Shown here piece after piece: positions 1-5,301 of a stretch of DNA of 7,998 nt. Position 1 is the first letter of the stretch. Each line of letters starts with the position of its first letter. The stretch is from an uncultured Gemella sp. Its GTDB lineage: Bacteria > Bacillota > Bacilli > Staphylococcales > Gemellaceae. The stretch spans positions 1 to 7,998 of the forward strand of contig CALHQV010000228.1 in NCBI GenBank assembly GCA_938038035.1, read 5' to 3'. The notes under the pieces were generated by a model. That model saw only the letters and a program-made list of their open reading frames with translations. It was not told the DNA's origin and searched no databases. The position numbers and the translations under genes are program-made.

Positions 1-28
1 AGCTTTTTAGATATCTAATAAACTTTGC

Positions 29-83
29 GGGGGTGACTCGACAAAATCGATTTCTTTGAAATCGCGATTTTTGAGTCACTCCC
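29..83. repeat. Long imperfect palindrome (intergenic hairpin element)
   Basis: The arms 29-39 (GGGGGTGACTC) and 73-83 (GAGTCACTCCC) pair over 11 bases with one G-T wobble. The inner flanks, rich in AAAATCG/ATTTC, continue the pairing with a small bulge to a short loop around 54-57. No T-tract follows on either strand, so it is not a standard intrinsic terminator. It could be a 3'-end processing or stability hairpin of an upstream transcript, or a copy of a dispersed palindromic element. The G-rich outer arm, AT-rich inner arm and GTCG near one end recall abundant intergenic hairpins in staphylococci; that comparison is from memory. Confidence 0.6.
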
Positions 84-99
84 AAATTATATAAAATCC

Positions 100-126
100 T
101 TGACAATAACAGTCGTTTAGTATAAT
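100..126 (+). promoter_or_regulatory. Promoter of the T-box-gatCAB transcript
   Basis: A perfect TTGACA -35 box (100-105) is followed by a perfect TATAAT -10 box (121-126). The 15-nt spacer is shorter than the optimal 17; using TAATAT at 123-128 as the -10 restores 17 nt. Transcription would start near 133-136, about 25-30 nt before the T-box stem I, a normal arrangement for T-box genes. Confidence 0.75.
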
Positions 127-160
127 ATAGACTAAGTAAACCGTAATATAAAATATTAGT

Positions 161-364
161 AAAGAGACTTTTATTTCATGTTTTATTTAGAAGAGAGTTT
201 AATCCATAGGCTGAAAGATTAAATACTAATGATTGAAATAAGCAACACTCTTTATAAAACCGAATATAAATTGAAAGGTATCAGGAAACTGATATGAATT
301 CGGGTGGCACCACGAAACTAGTAATCGTCCCATGTAGTTAAATAACTATATGGGGCGTTTTTTT
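161..364 (+). promoter_or_regulatory. T-box riboswitch controlling gatCAB
   Basis: This tRNA-sensing leader RNA reads through its terminator when uncharged cognate tRNA binds. Stem I closes with AAAGAG (161-166) pairing CTCTTT (248-253), then an internal loop, then an 8-bp helix 171-178/234-241. The distal part has the AGAGAG motif (192-197) and a CTGAAA-containing loop around 205-216, both typical of T-boxes. The 3' side of the internal loop reads GCAACA (242-247), which offers AAC (Asn, 244-246, followed by the usual purine) and the overlapping CAA (Gln, 243-245). A GAAA-capped stem III candidate lies at 278-295. The T-box sequence GGGTGGCACCACG is at 302-314; its TGGC (305-308) predicts a tRNA ending GCCA, so discriminator G. 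In the antiterminator, GGG (302-304) and ACG (312-314) pair with CGTCCC (326-331). T-box identity is firm; the specifier assignment is inferred from hand folding. Confidence 0.92.
326..364 (+). terminator. T-box intrinsic terminator
   Basis: CGTCCCATGTAGTT (326-339) pairs with AACTATATGGGGCG (344-357), with two G-U wobbles and a 4-nt loop, followed by seven T residues (358-364). The 5' arm CGTCCC is shared with the antiterminator, so the two structures are mutually exclusive as T-box regulation requires. Confidence 0.92.
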
Positions 365-428
365 ATTTCAAATTATAAGAGGTTTGCTAATATTAGAAGT
401 TAAAATTGATAAAAATATGGAGGCACTT

Positions 429-719
429 ATGACAACAATTACGAAAGAACAAGTAGCTCACATCGCTCATCTTTCTAGATTAGAAATCCAAGAAAGTGAA
501 GTAGATGGGTACATCGAAAAATTAGAAAAAGTTGTAGATTTATTCGACACAATCAACAGCGCACCAACAGAAAATGTAAAACCAACTTATCACGTTCTAG
601 ACTTAGTTAATGTATTTAGAGAAGACGTAGCTCATGACGGAATGGATAGAGAAGAAGTTCTTAAAAACTCTAAAGAAACTGAAGCAGGACAATTCAAAGT
701 ACCTACTATTATTGAATAA
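429..719 (+). CDS. gatC: Aspartyl/glutamyl-tRNA amidotransferase subunit C
   Basis: GatC is the small subunit that wraps around GatA and the GatB catalytic part and stabilises the GatCAB complex. The complex converts Glu-tRNA(Gln) to Gln-tRNA(Gln) and Asp-tRNA(Asn) to Asn-tRNA(Asn) in the cytoplasm. The 96-aa product has the family hallmarks: N-terminal KEQVAHIAHLSRLEI, a central helix, the proline-containing linker PTYHVLDLVNVFREDV, and a C-terminal tail ending FKVPTIIE that normally inserts against GatA/GatB. Length is normal for the family. I chose ATG 429 because GGAGG (419-423) lies 5 nt upstream and the family starts here; an in-frame TTG at 384 would add 15 residues that look like leader. 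It is first in the operon, 17 nt before gatA, behind a T-box that couples expression to amidated aminoacyl-tRNA supply. Identity is secure. Confidence 0.96.
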   Translation: MTTITKEQVAHIAHLSRLEIQESEVDGYIEKLEKVVDLFDTINSAPTENVKPTYHVLDLVNVFREDVAHDGMDREEVLKNSKETEAGQFKVPTIIE

Positions 720-736
720 AATAAGGAGATAATTTA

Positions 737-2194
737 ATGAGTTTATTACATGAATCAATTGAAAGTTTAGAACTTAAACTTAAAAATAAAGAAATTAAAC
801 CAAGTGATTTAGTAAAAGAATCACTAGATAGAATTAAAGCTACTGATGAAAAAGTAGGTTCATTCATTACAGTAACTGAAGAAGTAGCATTAAAACAAGC
901 TGAAGCTTTAGACCGTGCTCAAGAAGAAGGACGCGTTGAAGGTAAATTATTCGGTATCCCAATGGGAATCAAAGATAACATTGTTACAAAAGATATCCAA
1001 ACAACTTGTGCATCAAAAATCTTAGAAGGATTCAATCCAATTTACGATGCAACAGTAATGAACAAACTTAACAAAGAAAACCCAATTCTATTAGGGAAAT
1101 TAAACATGGATGAGTTCGCAATGGGTGGTTCTACAGAAACATCTTACTACAAACTAACTCGTAACCCACACGACTTAGATGCAGTACCAGGAGGATCAAG
1201 TGGTGGTTCAGCTACAGCGGTAGCAGCAGGACAAGTTAGCTTCACTTTAGGAAGTGACACTGGTGGTTCTGTACGTCAACCAGCTTCATACTGTGGTGTA
1301 GTTGGATTAAAACCAACTTACGGACGTGTATCACGTTTTGGACTAGTAGCGTTCGCTTCATCATTAGATCAAATCGGACCAATGACTCGTACAGTAAAAG
1401 ATAACGCTCGTGTATTAGAAATCATCTCAGGATTAGATGCTAATGATATGACTAGTGCACCTGTAGAAGTACCAGAATTCAGCAAAATCATCACTGGAGA
1501 CATCAAAGGTAAGAAAATCGCTCTTCCTAAAGAATACTTCGGTGCTGGAATCGACGAAGAAGTTAAACAAGCAGTACTTGAAGGTGTTAAATACTTAGAA
1601 AGCCAAGGAGCTATTGTAGAAGAAGTAAGTCTTCCAAACACAGACTACGCTATCTCAACTTACTACATCATCGCTTCTGCTGAAGCAAGTTCAAACCTTT
1701 CTCGTTTCGATGGTATTCGTTATGGATACAGAAGTCCAAACGCAACAAACCTTGAAGAAATCTACAAAAAAACACGTGGAGAAGGATTTGGTGCTGAGGT
1801 TAAACGCCGTATCATGTTAGGAACATACGTATTATCTTCAGGATACTACGATGCATACTACAAAAAAGCACAACAAGTTCGTACATTAATTAAACAAGAC
1901 TTTGATAAAGTATTCGAAGAATATGATGTAATCATTGGGCCAACTGCGCCAACAGTAGCATTCAACATTGGAGAAGAAGTTGGAGATCCAATTAAAATCT
2001 ACGCTAACGATATTTTAACAATCCCAGTGAACATGGCTGGATTACCAGGTATCAGTATTCCATGTGGATTCAAAGGTAACCGTCCAATCGGTATGCAAAT
2101 TATTGCTAAACCATTCGCAGAATCTACACTATACGATGTAGCGTACAACTTCGAACAACACTACAACTTACACGATAAAAAAATAGAATTATAA
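737..2194 (+). CDS. gatA: Aspartyl/glutamyl-tRNA amidotransferase subunit A (amidase)
   Basis: GatA is the glutaminase subunit. It releases ammonia from glutamine and channels it to GatB. The 485-aa protein is an amidase-signature enzyme. The Ser-cisSer-Lys triad is visible: Lys79 in GIPMGIKDN, cis-Ser154 in PGGSSGGSA, and nucleophile Ser178 in SDTGGSVRQPA. To my knowledge these positions match the Staphylococcus aureus enzyme exactly. The glycine-rich signature spans about residues 151-180, and GLKPTYGRVSRFG follows at about 191-203. Nothing is truncated. AAGGAG (723-728) precedes the ATG by 8 nt. The gene sits 17 nt after gatC and 13 nt before gatB, so it is co-translated with them. Codon choice (CGT, ATC, AAC, CCA common) suggests high expression, unlike the AT-biased genes downstream. 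Confidence 0.98.
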   Translation: MSLLHESIESLELKLKNKEIKPSDLVKESLDRIKATDEKVGSFITVTEEVALKQAEALDRAQEEGRVEGKLFGIPMGIKDNIVTKDIQTTCASKILEGFNPIYDATVMNKLNKENPILLGKLNMDEFAMGGSTETSYYKLTRNPHDLDAVPGGSSGGSATAVAAGQVSFTLGSDTGGSVRQPASYCGVVGLKPTYGRVSRFGLVAFASSLDQIGPMTRTVKDNARVLEIISGLDANDMTSAPVEVPEFSKIITGDIKGKKIALPKEYFGAGIDEEVKQAVLEGVKYLESQGAIVEEVSLPNTDYAISTYYIIASAEASSNLSRFDGIRYGYRSPNATNLEEIYKKTRGEGFGAEVKRRIMLGTYVLSSGYYDAYYKKAQQVRTLIKQDFDKVFEEYDVIIGPTAPTVAFNIGEEVGDPIKIYANDILTIPVNMAGLPGISIPCGFKGNRPIGMQIIAKPFAESTLYDVAYNFEQHYNLHDKKIEL

Positions 2195-2207
2195 TAGGAG
2201 AAACAAG

Positions 2208-3635
2208 ATGCATTTTGAAACAGTAATTGGACTAGAAGTCCATGTAGAATTAAAAACAGATTCAAAAATATTCTCACCATCTCCAGCTCACTTTGGTGCA
2301 GAACCAAACACTAACACAAACGTTATTGACTTAGGATACCCAGGGGTACTTCCAGTAGTAAACAAAAGAGCGGTAGAATGGGGAATGAAAGCAGCAATGG
2401 CGCTTAACATGACAGTAGCTCGCGAGTCAAAATTCGATAGAAAAAACTACTTCTATCCAGATAACCCGAAAGCATACCAAATCTCACAATTTGACCAACC
2501 AATCGGGGAAAACGGATGGATTGATATCGAAGTAAACGGAGAAACTAAACGTATCGGTATTACACGTGCTCACCTTGAAGAAGATGCTGGTAAATTAACT
2601 CACAAAAATGGTTATTCACTAGTAGACCTTAACCGTCAAGGTACACCACTTATCGAGATCGTATCTGAGCCAGATATCAGAACTCCAGAAGAAGCATATG
2701 CTTACTTAGAAAAGTTACGTTCAATCATTCAATACATCGAAGTATCTGACGTTAAGATGGAAGAAGGATCAATGCGTTGTGACGCGAACATTTCTATTCG
2801 TCCTTACGGTCAAGATGAATTCGGTACAAAAACTGAGCTTAAAAACTTAAACTCATTCACTTTCGTTAAAAAAGGATTAGAGTACGAAGAAAAACGTCAA
2901 GAACAAGTTATCCTTTCAGGTGGAGTAATCAACCAAGAAACACGTCGTTTCGATGAAACAACAGGAACAACAAAACTTATGCGTGTTAAAGAAGGTTCAG
3001 ACGATTACCGTTACTTCCCAGAGCCAGATATCGTACCTATGATCATCTCTGATGAATGGATGGAAGAAGTAAGAAAAACTATTCCAGAACTTCCAGATGC
3101 TCGTCAAAGAAGATACCAAGAAGAACTTGGTTTACCAGCATACGATGCTCACGTTCTTACATTAACTAAAGAAATGTCAGATATGTTCGAACAAACTGTA
3201 GCTTTAGGAGCAGATCCAAAACTAGCTTCTAACTATTTAATGGTAGATGTAAATGCATACTTAAACAAAGTTCAACAAGAACTTAAAGATACAGCTTTAA
3301 CTGCAGAAGGTTTAGCAGGAATGATTAAATTAATCACTGACGGAACAATCTCAAGTAAAATTGCTAAAAAAGTCTTCGCAGAACTTATCGAACATGGTGG
3401 AGATGCTGCACAAATCGTTAAAGAAAAAGGTCTTGTACAAGTATCAGATAGTGGACAATTATTAGCTTGGGTTAACGAAGCATTAGATAACAATCCAAAA
3501 TCTATCGAAGACTACAAAAATGGTCGTGACCGTGCGATTGGTTTCTTAGTAGGTCAAATCATGAAAGCCTCAAAAGGACAAGCCAACCCACAAATGATCA
3601 ACAAAATGTTATTAGAAGAAATCGCGAAACGATAA
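2208..3635 (+). CDS. gatB: Aspartyl/glutamyl-tRNA amidotransferase subunit B
   Basis: GatB binds the misacylated tRNA, phosphorylates the Glu or Asp side chain with ATP, and replaces the phosphate with ammonia delivered from GatA. The 475-aa product has the expected order of domains. The N-terminal catalytic cradle contains GLEVHVEL (about 8-15), FYPDNPKAYQISQ (about 83-95), HLEEDAGK (about 124-131), VDLNRQGTPLIEIVSEPD (about 139-156), EEGSMRCDANIS (about 185-196) and GTKTELKNLNSF (about 206-217). A helical linker follows, and the C-terminal YqeY-like tail domain that contacts tRNA occupies about 330-475. Length equals that of the S. aureus homologue as I remember it. AGGAG (2196-2200) lies 7 nt before the ATG. 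It is the last gene of the operon; a hairpin terminator begins about 20 nt after the stop. Confidence 0.98.
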   Translation: MHFETVIGLEVHVELKTDSKIFSPSPAHFGAEPNTNTNVIDLGYPGVLPVVNKRAVEWGMKAAMALNMTVARESKFDRKNYFYPDNPKAYQISQFDQPIGENGWIDIEVNGETKRIGITRAHLEEDAGKLTHKNGYSLVDLNRQGTPLIEIVSEPDIRTPEEAYAYLEKLRSIIQYIEVSDVKMEEGSMRCDANISIRPYGQDEFGTKTELKNLNSFTFVKKGLEYEEKRQEQVILSGGVINQETRRFDETTGTTKLMRVKEGSDDYRYFPEPDIVPMIISDEWMEEVRKTIPELPDARQRRYQEELGLPAYDAHVLTLTKEMSDMFEQTVALGADPKLASNYLMVDVNAYLNKVQQELKDTALTAEGLAGMIKLITDGTISSKIAKKVFAELIEHGGDAAQIVKEKGLVQVSDSGQLLAWVNEALDNNPKSIEDYKNGRDRAIGFLVGQIMKASKGQANPQMINKMLLEEIAKR

Positions 3636-3653
3636 TAACGAAAATAAAAAATG

Positions 3654-3689
3654 AACTCGAAGCAAGGAAAAAACTTGTTTCGAGTTCTT
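3654..3689 (+). terminator. Terminator of gatCAB
   Basis: A 13-bp stem pairs 3654-3666 (AACTCGAAGCAAG) with 3674-3686 (CTTGTTTCGAGTT), with one G-U wobble and a 7-nt A-rich loop. The downstream tract CTTGTTGTATTT is T-rich but interrupted. The position 18 nt after the gatB stop fits an operon terminator. Confidence 0.85.
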
Positions 3690-3724
3690 GTTGTATTTGG
3701 TAATTAAATTAAATTCAAATAGAG

Positions 3725-3910
3725 CGGAATTAGTAGGAAAAATTAGATTTTAATAGATAAAAGAGTGGACATAGGAAATGAAACTGGATTTTCAAGGTTG
3801 AAAAAAATGGATATTGGGGAGTGAAACTGGACATTTATATATATAAGAGGACATTGGGGAAAGAGTGGACTTTCGTATGAAAAGTAGTGGTTATTGCGAA
3901 GTAAATCTTA
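3725..3910. repeat. Degenerate tandem repeat, about 41-bp period, five units
   Basis: The motif tGGAcATtgGgga recurs at 3725 (CGGAATT), 3766 (TGGACAT), 3808 (TGGATAT), 3848 (AGGACAT) and 3888 (TGGTTAT), at intervals of 41, 42, 40 and 40. Three middle units also carry a second GTGGAC/CTGGA motif about 18-20 bp further on (3785, 3828, 3866), giving a sub-period of about 20 bp. The two best units share GTGAAACTGGA-type sequence. The period is not a multiple of three and no open frame crosses the array, so it is not coding. It fills most of the 354-base gap between gatB and the minus-strand hydrolase gene. Its function is unknown; decayed remnants of insertion-sequence ends are one possibility. 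Confidence 0.6.
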
Positions 3911-3921
3911 AGAGATAAAAT

Positions 3922-3972
3922 AAAGATGTACCAAAAAATAGATTATTTAATCAAGATTTTGAGTACATCTTT
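3922..3972 (-). terminator. Bidirectional hairpin terminator, hydrolase 3' end
   Basis: AAAGATGTAC (3922-3931) pairs perfectly with GTACATCTTT (3963-3972). The inner segment continues with CAAAA/TTTTG (about 3933-3961) and GATT/AATC (3941-3944/3949-3952). T residues follow on the plus strand and TTTATTTTA on the minus strand, so it can serve both directions. It lies 18 bp beyond the minus-strand hydrolase stop codon. Confidence 0.75.
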
Positions 3973-3989
3973 TTTATATTTAATATTAA

Positions 3990-4979
3990 TTATTTACACT
4001 TCACAAACTCAACAATTTCTGAAATAGCCTTTGTTGCTTCTGGTATTGGGAAGGCAGGATATACGTGGTTTAAATTTTTACCGATTTCGAATTCAGTCTT
4101 AACATTTGCTTCACGAAGTTTTTCAGCTAATAATGCTATGTCAGGATATAATAATTCACGCGTACCAGAGAATAGAAGCACCTCTGGTAAACCTCTCATC
4201 TCACCATATAATGGAGAAACCTTCCAATCTGATAAGTCTGCATCACCAGCCCAAGATTTAGCATCAGCTAGTAAAGTGTCTACGTGTAGTAGAGGATCTT
4301 TTTTAATATATTTTTTAATATCAGGATTTGACATTGTTAAATCAACCCATGGACTTAGTAAAATCAGACCTTTAGGAAGAATAATATTATTTTTAACAAA
4401 ATCTTGAACTAATCCTAGAGCTAAGCCACCACCAGCACTATCTCCCATAACATAGATATCTTTATCTGGATTCTCAGCAACGTAATCTGTATATAATTTT
4501 GTTAGAAGTTCATAGCTATCTTTATAAGTATAGAATGGAGCTAGACCGTAATCAGGAATAATAACTTCAGCATCAGCCTCTTGAGCTATCTTATCAGCCA
4601 TCTCCCATTGAATATCTACGAATTCATGAACGTAAGAACCACCGTGAATATAGAAAATAGTAGAATTAGAATTATTAAAACTATTTAAATGCCATACCTG
4701 TCTATCAGAAACAATTCTAGTATAGAATTTTGATTTTGTATCGAATTCATATACATTTACAGTTTCTTCGGTTTTATCTTCTTTTTGTTTTTCTAGTCTT
4801 TTAGTTTCATCTATATTTCTTAGTTTCTTATATTTATTACCAAGATATAACTCGATTAAACCAGCTTTAGCACTACGTTTATAACGTAATTTTTGATAAC
4901 CTGCATAGCTACCGATTAGGGCAGGTAATGTTGCGGCAATTGAAGCTACTGAAACAACTTTTTTATTAAATTTTCCCAT
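3990..4979 (-). CDS. Membrane-anchored alpha/beta hydrolase (HSL-type esterase/lipase)
   Basis: This is a predicted carboxylesterase of the hormone-sensitive-lipase class with a 329-aa product. The oxyanion-hole motif HGGSY is at 112-116, a variant of HGGG. The nucleophile elbow is GDSAGGG with Ser181. The likely acid is Asp280 in SGTRELLYPD, and the likely base is His305 in NHVYPAFP, so the triad appears complete. Residues 1-7 are basic, and about 8-28 form a moderately hydrophobic segment followed by KLRYKR. This looks like an uncleaved membrane anchor; no lipobox is seen. A charged lysine/glutamate-rich linker (about 49-75) separates it from the catalytic domain. AGGAG (complement of 4986-4990) lies 6 nt before the ATG. 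It is monocistronic, convergent with gatB and divergent from the ATPase. Substrate is unknown; short-chain esters are usual for the class. Confidence 0.9.
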   Translation of the reverse strand: MGKFNKKVVSVASIAATLPALIGSYAGYQKLRYKRSAKAGLIELYLGNKYKKLRNIDETKRLEKQKEDKTEETVNVYEFDTKSKFYTRIVSDRQVWHLNSFNNSNSTIFYIHGGSYVHEFVDIQWEMADKIAQEADAEVIIPDYGLAPFYTYKDSYELLTKLYTDYVAENPDKDIYVMGDSAGGGLALGLVQDFVKNNIILPKGLILLSPWVDLTMSNPDIKKYIKKDPLLHVDTLLADAKSWAGDADLSDWKVSPLYGEMRGLPEVLLFSGTRELLYPDIALLAEKLREANVKTEFEIGKNLNHVYPAFPIPEATKAISEIVEFVKCK

Positions 4980-4995
4980 TTTGATCTCCTCTTAT

Positions 4996-5009
4996 TTACA
5001 TAAATGTAA
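4996..5009. promoter_or_regulatory. TTACAT-AA-ATGTAA palindrome, possible operator of the hydrolase gene
   Basis: Two perfect 6-bp arms (4996-5001 and 5004-5009) flank a 2-bp centre. The site lies between the likely transcription start and the Shine-Dalgarno sequence of the minus-strand hydrolase gene, where a bound repressor would block expression. Its form resembles small-palindrome sites of TetR-type or similar dimeric repressors. No regulator gene for it is visible in the window. Confidence 0.4.
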
Positions 5010-5027
5010 GTGTTTTATTGTTTTACA

Positions 5028-5056
5028 ATTATAGTTTATCAGAAAATAAAGTGATT
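5028..5056 (-). promoter_or_regulatory. Possible promoter of the hydrolase gene
   Basis: On the minus strand a perfect TATAAT lies at the complement of 5028-5033, about 50 bp upstream of the ATG. At 17-bp spacing the -35 (complement of 5051-5056, AATCAC) is poor; TTACAA slightly further upstream is spaced too far. The call rests mostly on the -10 box. Confidence 0.45.
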
Positions 5057-5100
5057 GTAAAAATAAAAATCTGAAGAAAAGGAATAAGGAAAAAAGAAAG

Positions 5101-5240
5101 TTGGAAGTCTACTTCCAATTATAGGTAAAAAATATAAAAGTAGGAAGTACACTTCCAATTAAAGGTGAAAAAGGTAAAAATTGGAAGTACACTTCCAATT
5201 TAAGGTAAAAAAGGCTAAAGTTGGAAGTCTGCTTCCAATT
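5101..5240. repeat. Four phased palindromes with exact 40-bp period
   Basis: Palindromes of the form TTGGAAGT-NN-ACTTCCAA start at 5101, 5141, 5181 and 5221, so the spacing is exactly 40 bp each time. Copies 1 and 3 are perfect. Copy 2 has one outer mismatch (TAGGAAGT), and copy 4 has GCTTCCAA, keeping a G-T wobble. Each is followed by TT, and the 22-bp linkers are themselves similar (AGGTRAAAAA, then an A/G-rich stretch). The array fills the divergent gap between the hydrolase and ATPase genes, and its last copy overlaps the likely -35 of the ATPase promoter. Four near-identical inverted repeats in phase suggest cooperative binding sites for a dimeric protein; each could also form a short RNA or DNA hairpin. 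The rest of the gap (5061-5100) is an almost pure purine stretch with nothing else recognisable. Confidence 0.93.
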
Positions 5241-5261
5241 AATGCAGAAATATGGTATGAT
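5233..5261 (+). promoter_or_regulatory. Likely promoter of the AAA ATPase gene
   Basis: TATGAT (5256-5261) is preceded by TGG, giving an extended -10 (TGnTATGAT). At 17-bp spacing the -35 is TTCCAA (5233-5238), which matches only the TT start and final A of the consensus and lies within the right arm of the fourth palindrome. A second copy of TATGATAAT occurs 14 bp downstream (5270-5278) and is an alternative -10. The start codon follows at 5302, after AGGAG at 5291-5295. Confidence 0.55.
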
Positions 5262-5301
5262 AATGGTAATATGATAATCAATTTAACGAAAGGAGAAAAA
5301 A

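Noticed and set aside
1..18. C-terminal tail of an upstream gene (reading S-F-L-D-I-stop)
   Set aside because: One frame is open to TAA at 16-18, but five residues cannot identify or support a gene. The same bases also form the small palindrome TTAGATATCTAA.
234..241. GAA or ATA within TGAAATAA as the T-box specifier
   Set aside because: These bases pair perfectly with 171-178 in stem I, so they are unlikely to be exposed. The unpaired GCAACA next to the basal helix fits better.
384..428. Upstream TTG start for gatC, adding 15 residues
   Set aside because: The extra residues have no counterpart in GatC proteins, while ATG 429 has a perfect GGAGG 5 nt upstream and begins at the conserved N-terminus.
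1369..1641. Minus-strand open frame within gatA
   Set aside because: It is antisense to conserved GatA coding sequence and has no supporting signals.
3272..3493. Minus-strand open frame within gatB
   Set aside because: It is antisense to the GatB tail domain and reads as low-complexity shadow sequence.
4138..4407. Plus-strand open frame inside the hydrolase gene
   Set aside because: It is antisense to a clearly conserved catalytic domain, with no ribosome site or recognisable protein.
5101..5240. CRISPR array
   Set aside because: The regular 40-bp period looks CRISPR-like, but the linkers between palindromes are similar to each other instead of unique, the palindrome is only 18 bp, and no cas genes are present.
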